Below are positions 26,345 to 35,061 of a DNA stretch of 64,000 nt, one piece after another. Source of the stretch: Youhaiella tibetensis (GTDB lineage: Bacteria > Pseudomonadota > Alphaproteobacteria > Rhizobiales > Devosiaceae); assembly GCF_008000755.1 (NCBI RefSeq), contig NZ_CP041690.1, forward strand, positions 3,514,501-3,578,500, in the 5' to 3' direction. The position numbers and the translations under genes are program-made. The notes under the pieces were generated by a model. It made no database searches. It was not told where the DNA came from and was given only the letters and a program-made list of their open reading frames with translations. The stretch's first letter is position 1; the number at the start of each line of letters is the position of its first letter.

Positions 26345-27952
26345 TTACTCTTCGACCGTCACGCCCGACATGCGGGAGGTGCCGAAGATGGCCGGGACGA
26401 AGCCCTTGACCGACTTGTTGACCGCCATGAGCTGGTCGGCGCCGCCGAACATCACCCCGGCATAGTCGTCATAGAGGATCTTCTGGGCCTTGACGTAGAG
26501 TTCGGCGCGCTTGGCCTGATCCGTGGTGACACCGGCTTCGGCCATGGTTGCGATGAAGTCGGGATTACACCACGAGCCAATGTTCGAGGGACTGGGCTTA
26601 CCGGCGGAATCGCAGGTGAAATAGTTGTTCGGGATCTGGCTCGGATCGGGGAAGTCGTAGATGCCGCCGAACATGCCCACTTCGGATTCGAAGTTACGGG
26701 CACGCTGGATGTATTCGGCCCATTCATAGGTCACGATCTCGGCTTTGACGCCGATCGCCGCCCAATCCGCCTGAATCATCTCGGCCGCGCGACGGCCGTT
26801 CGGCATATAGGGACGCGACACCGGTACGGCCCACAGCTGGGTCTCGAAGCCATCGGGATAGCCGGCTTCGGCCAGGAGTTGCTTGGCCTTTTCGGGATCG
26901 TATTCATAGGGCTGCAGGTCGGCGTGCCCCCAGAAAGCTTCCGGGATGATGGCGCCGGTGAGGTGACCCATGCCGTTGAACACCGAGTCGATGAGCGGCT
27001 TCATGTTGATGGCATGCGCCAGCGCCTGGCGAACGCGGATATCCTGGAACTTCTCCATCTTGAAGTTGAAGGTCAGGAAGCCGGACGAGGCCACCTTGGC
27101 GGTGACGAGGTTGAGCTTGTCGCTCTGCTCGATCAGCGGGGCGTCGGCCAGGTTCGGAAAATAGGCGATCTGGCATTCGCCGGCCAAAGCCTGCTGCACG
27201 CGCACGGAAGCGTCCGGGCTGATGGTCATGATGATGCCGTCGACAAGCGGCGCGTTCTCGCGCACGCCCTGCTCGGCGCCCCACGTCTGGGCGAAGGGCA
27301 GCAGGCGCACGACCGCGTCGGTCTGGTAGGCCTGGAGCTGGAACGGTCCGGTGCCGACCGGGTTGCGGTCGAGGAGTTCGGGCGTGCCGGCAGCGAGAAG
27401 CTGGTCGGCATATTCGGCCGACGAAATGGTCAGCGAGCCGTGAGCCATGATACCGATGAAAGGCGCCAGCGGCTCCTTCAGGGTGAAGGCCACGGTATAG
27501 TCATCGACCTTCTCGACCGAGACGAGCGCATCGGCGAGCTTGGTGCCGAAGGTGATGTAGTTGCCGCCGTTGACCGCGTGGTAGGGGTGGTTCTCGTCCA
27601 TCATGCGGGCGAAGGTGAACACCACGTCATCGGCATTGAATTCGCGGGTCGGGGTGAAGTCCGACGTTGTCTGCCACTTCACGCCCTTGCGCAGCGCGAA
27701 CGTATAGGTCTTGCCGTCGTCCGAGACGGTCCAGCTCGTCGCCAGCGCCGGGGTGATCTGAGAGCCGCCGGCCTCTACAGCGACGAGGCCGTCGAAAATC
27801 TGGTCGAGCACCGTCGCCGTCGTGCCGTTGCTGGTGAGCTGCGGGTTGAATGTTTCCGGCGCGCCTTCCAGGCACACCGTCAGCGTGCCTGCCATGGCGG
27901 GAGCCGTCAGGCTTGCCATCACAAGTGCCGCCGCAGCAATAGTCTTCTTCAT
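26345..27952 (-). CDS. Peptide ABC transporter binding protein (DppA, family 5)
   Basis: 535 residues with a signal peptide (about 1-21, TAPAMA-GTL). Family 5 features: LTVCLEGAPETFNPQL, TYTFALRKGVKW, YPDGFETQLWAVPVSRPYMPN and FRSPYDF-like YDFPDPSQIPNNYF. It binds a peptide or amino-acid-like ligand in the periplasm for the DppBCDF-type proteins encoded downstream. GGAGG eight bases before the start. First gene of the operon and divergent from a LysR regulator. Confidence 0.94.
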   Translation of the reverse strand: MKKTIAAAALVMASLTAPAMAGTLTVCLEGAPETFNPQLTSNGTTATVLDQIFDGLVAVEAGGSQITPALATSWTVSDDGKTYTFALRKGVKWQTTSDFTPTREFNADDVVFTFARMMDENHPYHAVNGGNYITFGTKLADALVSVEKVDDYTVAFTLKEPLAPFIGIMAHGSLTISSAEYADQLLAAGTPELLDRNPVGTGPFQLQAYQTDAVVRLLPFAQTWGAEQGVRENAPLVDGIIMTISPDASVRVQQALAGECQIAYFPNLADAPLIEQSDKLNLVTAKVASSGFLTFNFKMEKFQDIRVRQALAHAINMKPLIDSVFNGMGHLTGAIIPEAFWGHADLQPYEYDPEKAKQLLAEAGYPDGFETQLWAVPVSRPYMPNGRRAAEMIQADWAAIGVKAEIVTYEWAEYIQRARNFESEVGMFGGIYDFPDPSQIPNNYFTCDSAGKPSPSNIGSWCNPDFIATMAEAGVTTDQAKRAELYVKAQKILYDDYAGVMFGGADQLMAVNKSVKGFVPAIFGTSRMSGVTVEE

Positions 27953-28126
27953 GTCACTGCCTCCAGGGTTCTTCCTGCCGAGCCCGGGCTAGGCCGCTTG
28001 CCACAAGGTGGCGCAGCCATTCTCCCTCCAACGGATACCGGCAAGGTGGTTTATGAAAGCTAGGCAACAGAATGAATGTCAAATATCGTTTCGACCCACC
28101 AATATAACTCAAACTCATGGTGGCTC

Positions 28127-29086
28127 ATGAACATCCGGCAAATCGAAGCATTCCATGCAGTTATGGAGACCGGTTCGGCAACGCGTGCGGCAGAACGGCT
28201 CAACATCAGCCAACCCGCAGTCTCAAAACTGGTGAAGTCGTTTTCAGAAAGCTGCGGTTTTCGCCTCTTCCAGCGCAAGGGCGGCCAGCTCGTGCCGACG
28301 CGCGAAGCGCAGATTCTGGCCACGGAAGTCACCAAAGTCTTCGCCGGAGCCGGACGGATCAAAGAGGTTGCCCGGGCGCTGCGCTCCCACGAATGGGGTG
28401 ACATCTCCATAGCCGCCCCTCCTGCCTTCGCGATCCGCTTCCTGCCGCAGCTGCTCGCCGAGAACATGCAGATGCCCGATTTGCGCATGCAGGTCTTGTC
28501 GCGCCCATCCCCTCAGATCATCGACATGGTGGCGACGCAGCAGGTTGACATCGGTTTGAGCGCGATTGCCGTGGATCATCCCGACATCGAAAGCCGACTC
28601 CTCGTGACGTTCCCCCTGATTTGTCTGTTGCCGGCAGGCCATCAGCTTGCAGATCGCGACGAGCTGCACGTCAACGACCTACGCAACGAGCCATTCATTT
28701 CCCTCCCGTCGAGCGACTGCTCTTTCTCGCGTGCCGAACGCTGGTTCCAACTGTTGGGCGGCACCATGAAACGACGGATCGAAGTGCCGTTTTCCGAGAC
28801 GGCGGCCATGTTGGTCGCCCAAGGGGCCGGAATCGCCGTGGTGCCACCGATCGCAGGCATGGATATCGATCCGAACCTTGTCGTCCGGCGCAAACTTCTG
28901 CCAGCCGAGTACACCGATCTTTGGCTGCTCAAGCCCCGGTTGCGGCATACGCCCCTTGTGGTCGGCTACATCGAGAAACTGCTGGCCGACGCCTGCGACA
29001 CTATTGAAGGTGATTTCCGTGCGCGCTCGGATCGCGGAGCTTTCGACAGTCGGCTCCCCGAGGACTTTTCCGAAGAATTGAGTTGA
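28127..29086 (+). CDS. LysR-family transcriptional regulator
   Basis: 319 residues. HTH MNIRQIEAFHAVMETGSATR, then AAERLNISQPAVSKLVKSFSESCGFRLFQR; the C-terminal effector domain follows (IDIGLSAIAVDHP-like region). Start at 28127 puts the HTH first. Divergent from the peptide-transport/oxidase operon, which it most likely controls. CCACCA at 28096 and TGGTGG at 28118 form an inverted repeat just before the start, of unknown meaning. Confidence 0.93.
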   Translation: MNIRQIEAFHAVMETGSATRAAERLNISQPAVSKLVKSFSESCGFRLFQRKGGQLVPTREAQILATEVTKVFAGAGRIKEVARALRSHEWGDISIAAPPAFAIRFLPQLLAENMQMPDLRMQVLSRPSPQIIDMVATQQVDIGLSAIAVDHPDIESRLLVTFPLICLLPAGHQLADRDELHVNDLRNEPFISLPSSDCSFSRAERWFQLLGGTMKRRIEVPFSETAAMLVAQGAGIAVVPPIAGMDIDPNLVVRRKLLPAEYTDLWLLKPRLRHTPLVVGYIEKLLADACDTIEGDFRARSDRGAFDSRLPEDFSEELS

Positions 29087-29153
29087 ACGCCTCCGTCCGC
29101 CGGCTTGCGCATGTGAATCCGCGCGTCGATTAGCACCTTGCCTGCCGCGAATT

Positions 29154-30062
29154 TTACACTGAGGTTGTCTGGTCAGCTCGGCCATATTGGCTGGGTGGCG
29201 AGCCGGTAAACTTGGAGAATGCCACGCTGAAGGCGCTGGCTGATCCATACCCGACACGCCTTGCGATTTCTTTGATCCCTCCGTCACGGCGCCGCAGCAT
29301 GTCCTTGGCCAGAGCCATGCGCCACGACAGCAGATATTCCATTGGGGCCATGCCCGTTTGCTTCTGAAACCGATCGAAGAAAACGGACCGCGACAGGGTC
29401 GCCGCACTTGCCAGCTCGTCCACTGTCCATGCCTTGGACGGCGCCTCGTGCAGGAGACGGATCACGGGGCCAAGTTGCCTATCCGCCAAGCCGCGTAATA
29501 GGCCGGGCGCTTCAAGGCCGGCAGCATCGGAGCGTAGCGCCTCGATCAAGAGCAACTGGAGTAGACGCTCGAGCACGATGTCTTTCGCGGCCCGGTCCGA
29601 CTTTGCCTCCTCACGGATCATTCGAACAAGGTTGGTGAGCCGAGCTTGACCACGGATAAGCAGCAGGCAAGGCAGCAACGCGAAGACCAGCGTTGTGTCA
29701 GGCGTTTCAAAAGCAAGCCTGCCGATCAGGACACGCATATTGGGCTGCCCTGACGGATCGCCGTGACGCGTTTCATCGCCGATCTTGGTGACCCGCAACG
29801 GGTCTTCGCCATCGTCGGCCTCCTCATCGCTGGACATGGTGAAGGTATAGGCCGCTGGGATGAGGACAAAGTCATCCGCTTCCAAGCGGATATCGGGCTG
29901 GTCGTTGATCGACAGCCTTGTCGAACCTTCGAGAATGACCGCGAAGAACGGACTGCCATCTCCGGCGCCGTCCACCCGCCAATAACCAGAGCCGCTTGCC
30001 GCTTTTGAGAAGGGCAAGCTCGGTTGCAGCATCGAGACGATCTCGGCGAGCGGGTCAATCAT
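29154..30062 (-). CDS. AraC-family transcriptional regulator with cupin N-domain
   Basis: 302 residues. The N-terminal half is a cupin-type sensor (RLSINDQPDIRLEADDFVLIPA). The C-terminal AraC domain has two HTH motifs: VDELASAATLSRSVFFDRFQKQTG and IKEIARRVGYGSASAFSVAFSKFTG. Divergent from a short-chain dehydrogenase gene, the probable target. Confidence 0.93.
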   Translation of the reverse strand: MIDPLAEIVSMLQPSLPFSKAASGSGYWRVDGAGDGSPFFAVILEGSTRLSINDQPDIRLEADDFVLIPAAYTFTMSSDEEADDGEDPLRVTKIGDETRHGDPSGQPNMRVLIGRLAFETPDTTLVFALLPCLLLIRGQARLTNLVRMIREEAKSDRAAKDIVLERLLQLLLIEALRSDAAGLEAPGLLRGLADRQLGPVIRLLHEAPSKAWTVDELASAATLSRSVFFDRFQKQTGMAPMEYLLSWRMALAKDMLRRRDGGIKEIARRVGYGSASAFSVAFSKFTGSPPSQYGRADQTTSV

Positions 30063-30157
30063 TCGGACGATCTCTAACGTAATCAGGATGAAACACTATA
30101 GAAGGTCCGAACTTGGCGATCCACATAAGCGTCCTATCCACGGGAAAGGACATTCTC

Positions 30158-30901
30158 ATGAAAACCGTACTCATCACCGGCTGCTCTTCCGGCTTTGGTC
30201 TCGACACCGCCCGGCACTTCCTCGAACAGGGCTGGAAGGTCATCGCCACCATGCGGTCACCCAAGCCCGACCTTCTGCCGGCATCCGATAATCTGGTCAT
30301 CCTGCCGCTCGACGTCACCGATGATGTAAGCGTTCGCAATGCGATCCGCGCCGCCGGTCCGATCGACGTACTGGTCAACAACGCTGGCATTGGTTGGCTC
30401 AATGCGCTCGAAGGAACGCCGATCGACGTGGCCCAGGCGGTCTTTGAGACCAACACCCTTGGAACAATGCGCATGGTCCGCGCCGTCCTACCGCAGTTCC
30501 GGGAGTGCGGAGCTGGGCTCATCATCAACGTGACATCGAGCGTCACCATGAAGCCATTGCCCCTGCTATCAGTCTATACGGCCAGCAAGGCCGCAGTGAA
30601 CGCTTTCACAGAGTCCCTGGCACTCGAACTGGCCCCGCTGGGGATCGCGGTCAAGATCGTCCTCCCTGGCGCGGCACCGGATACCAGCTTCGGCAACAAC
30701 GCGTTGGCCCTTCTAACCGCCAATGGAGGTTTCCCGAACGCCTACTCGGATTTCGCCAATAGCGTTATCTCCGCCATGCGCGCACCGGATATGCTCAAGA
30801 CACTGCCCTCCGATGTCGTGGACGCCGTCTGGCAAGCAGCTACTGATCCGTCCGCGCCAATGCGTATCCCTGCCGGTGCCGATGCCGTTGCCCTGGCCTG
30901 A
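30158..30901 (+). CDS. Short-chain dehydrogenase/reductase
   Basis: 247 residues. Cofactor motif TGCSSGFG at the N-terminus, NNAGIG, and catalytic Ser with YTASK. Classical SDR, oxidising or reducing an unknown alcohol/ketone with NAD(P). Start at 30158 (MKTVLITG) preceded by GGAAAGGA. Probably controlled by the divergent AraC regulator. Confidence 0.92.
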   Translation: MKTVLITGCSSGFGLDTARHFLEQGWKVIATMRSPKPDLLPASDNLVILPLDVTDDVSVRNAIRAAGPIDVLVNNAGIGWLNALEGTPIDVAQAVFETNTLGTMRMVRAVLPQFRECGAGLIINVTSSVTMKPLPLLSVYTASKAAVNAFTESLALELAPLGIAVKIVLPGAAPDTSFGNNALALLTANGGFPNAYSDFANSVISAMRAPDMLKTLPSDVVDAVWQAATDPSAPMRIPAGADAVALA

Positions 30902-30916
30902 ATCACTGGAAAGTCC

Positions 30917-30944
30917 TTGGCGCAGTCCCTGGTGACTGCGCCAA
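30917..30944 (+). terminator. Terminator-like hairpin after the SDR gene
   Basis: TTGGCGCAGTC (30917-30927) pairs perfectly with GACTGCGCCAA (30934-30944): an 11-bp stem with a 6-base loop. No T run follows, so intrinsic termination is uncertain. It sits 16 bases after the SDR stop. Confidence 0.5.
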
Positions 30945-31119
30945 CAGCTTGAACGGCTAGGCAGGCGGGAAGGAGGTTCAGCCATCCGGACGGCTCTCCA
31001 GGCGCATAGCCATGGCTCGTCCGCAAATGGAGGACTGCTGCTTTCGGCACCCAACAATCGAGCCGCTGGATTACTGATAAGTGTTTTGCCCCTACGAGAA
31101 TGCCTATCGTGCTGGATCG

Positions 31120-32304
31120 CTAAATTGAGCGACGCACAGCGTAGCGGAAGATTTCCTCAGTCGGTTCAACTCCGAGGCCTGAGCCGGTCGGGAGCAGGTA
31201 CGCGCCTTGCGCGCACCCCATGTTGCCAGTGGTGTGAGCAAGATTGCGGTCAAAGATCGAGTGTTGGTACTCATGATAGGGCAGGTTCTGCAGAGTTGAT
31301 GCAGCCTGCAGACTTGCCGCCATGAAGATACCGATGCTGATCGAGGCATGGGGGATGGTATTCATGTGAAAGGCCTGCGCCATGCGGCCGATCTGTATGA
31401 ATTCGGTGATTCCGGTATGCCCGATTTCGGGCTGGACGATGCTCATGGCGCGGGCTTCGAAACGCGGGCGGAATTCGTAGGTCGTGCGCAACTCTTCGCC
31501 CAGCGCAAGAGGAACGCCAATGCCATTGGCCACTCGGGCCTGGCCCTCGAGATTTTCCGGTTGGACCGGCGCTTCGGCGAAATAGAGATTGTAGGCCTCG
31601 AGCCTCCGGATCAGGCGGATGGCTTCGGCGGCCTCGAACTTCCAGTGAAGATCGACCATCAGGTCGATATCGGGGCCCACCGCTTCGCGTAGGGCGGCCA
31701 TTTCGGCGATAATGCCTTCGTCCGAGACGGCAGCGGCGAACTTGATGCCTTTGTAGCCCTTGCTGACCCATTCAAGCGCGAGATCGCAGCGTTCCTTGAT
31801 GGTCGCACGCGGTAGGCCGGAGACATAGGCGGGAATGGTGTCGCGGCGGCGCCCACCCAGTAGGGTCGAGATCGGTACGTTCAGCACCTTGCCGGTCAGG
31901 TCGTAGAGGGCAATATCGACACCGGCAAGGGCGTCCAGGTAAAAGCCACCAAAGAACCCGCGCACCCGCATCAGGTCATAGAGATCTTCGTGGATGACTA
32001 CCGCATCGGCCGGATCTCGTCCGATGATCACAGGTCCCAGCACATCATCGATGATAGCCTTGGTCGCCTCGGGCGCGACGATGCCATAGCACTCGCCCCA
32101 ACCCACCTTGCCGCTTTCGCCGGTGACTTTGACCAGAAGCGTCATGTCGGTGGAGGGATAGATCGTGCGGTTGCCCTTGCGAACCAGATAGCCGCGCTCG
32201 TTGATCGCCTCACCCTCCTTGAGGGGGCCGAGATAGGGCACCTCGCGGGGGATAGAGATGATGAAGGTTTCAACCCTGACGATGGCATCGACGATGTTTG
32301 GCAT
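31120..32304 (-). CDS. Mandelate racemase/muconate lactonizing-type enzyme (acid-sugar dehydratase candidate)
   Basis: 394 residues, enolase superfamily. Metal-binding residues are in MVDLHWKF, FAEAPVQPEN and LALGEELRT; a barrel His lies in TIPHASISIG, the position of MR His297. Two departures: the second Lys of the K-x-K strand appears to be Ala (GIKFAA), and the Asp of the Asp-His dyad is Glu (VQPEIGHTG). With only the His side fully kept, a dehydratase on one face is more likely than a racemase. Its start overlaps the DapA-family stop (TGATG). Last gene of the sugar-acid operon. Confidence 0.88.
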   Translation of the reverse strand: MPNIVDAIVRVETFIISIPREVPYLGPLKEGEAINERGYLVRKGNRTIYPSTDMTLLVKVTGESGKVGWGECYGIVAPEATKAIIDDVLGPVIIGRDPADAVVIHEDLYDLMRVRGFFGGFYLDALAGVDIALYDLTGKVLNVPISTLLGGRRRDTIPAYVSGLPRATIKERCDLALEWVSKGYKGIKFAAAVSDEGIIAEMAALREAVGPDIDLMVDLHWKFEAAEAIRLIRRLEAYNLYFAEAPVQPENLEGQARVANGIGVPLALGEELRTTYEFRPRFEARAMSIVQPEIGHTGITEFIQIGRMAQAFHMNTIPHASISIGIFMAASLQAASTLQNLPYHEYQHSIFDRNLAHTTGNMGCAQGAYLLPTGSGLGVEPTEEIFRYAVRRSI

Positions 32305-33215
32305 CAGACGGGCTTGTGGTTCGAGTAGGGCAGATCGGCTTCGGCCAAGAGTAGCGCGAGTTCGGCATGGTCGCCCTCGTCGAATTTGGGACCCTTGCCC
32401 CGCACGAAGGTATTCTTGATCACGCCACGGCGGCGCAGCACTTCCTTGGTCATGTGCATGCGGAAGATAGCCTGAAAATTGAGTAGCGGCAGCGACACAT
32501 TGTAGAGGCGGCGCGTCGTTGCCACGTCGCCGGAATGCCAGGCGTGGATCATCTGGGCATGAATGTCGGCCAGTTCGGCGGCCGGCATGGTGCCTGCAGC
32601 GCCGCGCGCCAGTTCGTCGGTGACATAACGTCCACCGGCGCCGCCGAATATGGCGTCGATCGCACCATTGGCTGCGGCCTTGATGCGGGTGAGGTTCTGC
32701 CCGCAGGGCGCGGTCTCTTCCTTGACGTACCGGATTTCCGGGACGGCATTGGCAATCGCCGCAACTTCTTCTGGCAGCAGGCCAGCGCCGATCGGCTTGG
32801 GTTGGTTCTGCAGCATGATGGGCACCCCTGCCCCGGCGGCGACGGCCTTGAAGTAGGTAGTCTGCGCTTCAATGTTGTTACCCAGGGAAAATGGGGCGAT
32901 GACCATGGCAGCGGCGGCACCGATCTCGGCGCCCAACGCGATGTGCCTGGCGGCCATCTCCGGATCGGGGTCGCTTGCGCCGATGATGATCGGGATACGG
33001 CCGTCAATGCGCTGGGCCAACAGCCTGACCTGGCTCTGACGCTCTTCGGGCGTCAGCGTATCGACTTCGCTGGCGACGCCCGGATAGACGACGCCATCCA
33101 CTCCGCTTTCGAGCACGAAATCGATGATGGACAGAAAATCGGCAGTGTCGATCTGGCCGTCGTCGCGGAAGGGCGTGGGCAATACGGGAAATGCACCGGC
33201 GAGGGGTTTGCTCAT
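32304..33215 (-). CDS. DapA-family (dihydrodipicolinate synthase-like) aldolase/dehydratase
   Basis: 303 residues, TIM-barrel class I lyase. Schiff-base Lys165 in IRYVKEETAP; GVASEVDTLTPEERQ is the family's first conserved loop. The proton-relay Tyr of true DapA (YNVP) is Gln here (LQNQP, residue 136), so lysine synthesis is unlikely. In this locus a 2-keto-3-deoxy-aldonate aldolase or dehydratase role fits best. Start at 33215 overlaps the permease stop by four bases (ATGA); the longer frame is a shadow. Confidence 0.88.
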   Translation of the reverse strand: MSKPLAGAFPVLPTPFRDDGQIDTADFLSIIDFVLESGVDGVVYPGVASEVDTLTPEERQSQVRLLAQRIDGRIPIIIGASDPDPEMAARHIALGAEIGAAAAMVIAPFSLGNNIEAQTTYFKAVAAGAGVPIMLQNQPKPIGAGLLPEEVAAIANAVPEIRYVKEETAPCGQNLTRIKAAANGAIDAIFGGAGGRYVTDELARGAAGTMPAAELADIHAQMIHAWHSGDVATTRRLYNVSLPLLNFQAIFRMHMTKEVLRRRGVIKNTFVRGKGPKFDEGDHAELALLLAEADLPYSNHKPV

Positions 33216-34048
33216 TTGACGGCTCCGGCGGTAACGCCTTGGATGAAATAACGCTGAAGGAACATGAAGGCGACGACGATGGGCAGCGACACCATCAGGG
33301 ATGCGGCCATGGCCCCGCCCCAGTCGGCATTGGTTTCGTTGAGATAGGTGAGCAGCAGGCCGGGCCCGATGGTCCGCTTGTCGTCCGACACGATGATGGT
33401 CATTGAATAGAGCAGATCGTTCCAGCTCCACATGAAGGAATAGAGGAACACCGTGACGATGGGCGGGATCGAGATCGGCATGATGATGGTGTGGAAGATG
33501 CGCAGGTCACTGGCACCATCGGCGCGCGCGGCGTCGATCAATTCGTCCGGCACCTGGGTGAAGTAGCTGTAGAGCATGTAGGTGGCCACCGGCAGGGCAA
33601 AGACGATATAGCTCAGGATCAGGCCCGGCCGCGTGTCCAGCAGCCCCAGATTGCTCATCGTCGGATAAAGGCTGATGAGTAGCAGGCCGAATGGAAACAT
33701 CTGCGCGCTCAGCATGAACAGCATGACCGGCTGGCGACCGAAATAGCGATATTTGGCAAAGCTGTAGCCCGCATAGAGCGCCAGGAGCGTATTGATGGTG
33801 GCGCTCGATCCTGACGTGATCAGGCTGTTGGTCAGGTAGGTCAGTAGCTTGCTCTCGGCGATGGCAGACCAGTAATGGGCGAGCGTGAACTCCTGAGGGA
33901 ACCAGGTCGGGATGACCCGATAGAGTTCGGCATTCCCTTTGAGCGAGGACGTGACCATCCAGTAGATGGGAAAGAAAAGATAGAAGCCGATCAGCAGGAG
34001 CGTGAGGCCGAAAACGACCTTTGCGGTACGGCTGGATAGGTCGAACAT
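33212..34048 (-). CDS. Sugar ABC transporter permease (MalG type)
   Basis: 278 residues, six helices, EAA loop DAARADGASDLRIFHTIIMP. Inner-membrane subunit of the importer encoded by 33212-38310. One base from the upstream permease and overlapping the DapA-family gene. Confidence 0.93.
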   Translation of the reverse strand: MFDLSSRTAKVVFGLTLLLIGFYLFFPIYWMVTSSLKGNAELYRVIPTWFPQEFTLAHYWSAIAESKLLTYLTNSLITSGSSATINTLLALYAGYSFAKYRYFGRQPVMLFMLSAQMFPFGLLLISLYPTMSNLGLLDTRPGLILSYIVFALPVATYMLYSYFTQVPDELIDAARADGASDLRIFHTIIMPISIPPIVTVFLYSFMWSWNDLLYSMTIIVSDDKRTIGPGLLLTYLNETNADWGGAMAASLMVSLPIVVAFMFLQRYFIQGVTAGAVK

Positions 34049-34049
34049 C

Positions 34050-34991
34050 TCAGCGCCCCTTCACCAGTAGTCGCAGATAGAAATAGGCTGGCGGCAACAG
34101 GGTCGCGACCCACAGCACGCCGATTGCCGAGGCCATGCCGATGTCCCATTGCTCAAAAGCCTTGCGATAAACCTCGATCGACAGCACCGCGGTGGCCCGC
34201 ACAGGTCCGCCGCCGGTCAGGGCGTAAATTGTGTCGAAGTCCTGCAGGCCCCCGATCACGCCCAGCACGACCACAACGATCAGTACGGGCCGCAGGTGCG
34301 GCAGTATGTGATCGCGCAGGATGGCGAAGTTGCTGGCGCCATCGACGCGCGCGGCATCGAGTTGCTCGCCGTCGACATTTTGCAGCCCGGCAAGGAAGAA
34401 CGCCATGAACAGCGGGATCGAGCGCCAGATGCGCGTCAGCACCACCGCCACCATCGCCCCTTCGGGCGTCGACAGCCAGGCCTGCGGCACGTCGATCAGC
34501 CCCAATTCCAGCAGCATGCCATTGATGACGCCGAAGCGGCTATTGAAAATCCAGGCCCAGATAAAGGCGCTGACCGTGCTCGGCACCACCCAGGGAAGCA
34601 GCGTGAGCGCACGAATGGCGCCACGACCTCGAAACGGCTGGTTGAGGATCAGCGCCCAGCCCAGCCCAAGCACCAGCGTACCCGCGGTAGCGGAACCGAC
34701 ATAGATCGCCGTCAGCAGGAAGGACTGCCAGGTGTCGGGATTGCTCAGAACTTCCTTGAAGTTATCCAGCCCGACAAAGATGGGCTCGATGGTCTGCAGC
34801 GTATCCTCGAACATGGACAGGCCGAGCGCCTGCGCAAACGGATAGAGAATAATCAGAACAAACGCTGTGGCTGCTGGCAGCAGCATCAGCATGCCGATAC
34901 GGCGCTGCGCGGCCTGCAACCCGCCACGCCGCGCATGGGGGGAAACCGGATAGTCAAGGCGGCGACCGCCGGGCGGCGCGAGATCGGTCAT
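34050..34991 (-). CDS. Sugar ABC transporter permease (MalF type)
   Basis: 313 residues. QRRIGMLMLLPAATAFVLII opens the membrane part; EAA loop DAARVDGASNFAILRDHILP. ATG at 34991 is preferred to the GTG at 34997 because AGAGAAG is better spaced for it. Confidence 0.92.
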   Translation of the reverse strand: MTDLAPPGGRRLDYPVSPHARRGGLQAAQRRIGMLMLLPAATAFVLIILYPFAQALGLSMFEDTLQTIEPIFVGLDNFKEVLSNPDTWQSFLLTAIYVGSATAGTLVLGLGWALILNQPFRGRGAIRALTLLPWVVPSTVSAFIWAWIFNSRFGVINGMLLELGLIDVPQAWLSTPEGAMVAVVLTRIWRSIPLFMAFFLAGLQNVDGEQLDAARVDGASNFAILRDHILPHLRPVLIVVVVLGVIGGLQDFDTIYALTGGGPVRATAVLSIEVYRKAFEQWDIGMASAIGVLWVATLLPPAYFYLRLLVKGR

Positions 34992-35021
34992 CGTCACTTC
35001 TCTTGTGTGTCGGGAAAGATA

Positions 35022-35051
35022 AGCGGGCGCCGCGCGTGTCGGGCGCCCGCT
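35022..35051 (-). promoter_or_regulatory. Intercistronic hairpin after binding-protein gene
   Basis: AGCGGGCGCC (35022-35031) pairs with GGCGCCCGCT (35042-35051): a perfect 10-bp stem with a 10-base loop between the binding-protein and permease genes. No T run. Confidence 0.6.
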
Positions 35052-35061
35052 CCAGGTCTGC

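Noticed and set aside
32304-33215. True dihydrodipicolinate synthase (lysine pathway)
   Set aside because: The catalytic Tyr of YNVP is Gln here and the gene sits in a sugar-acid operon.
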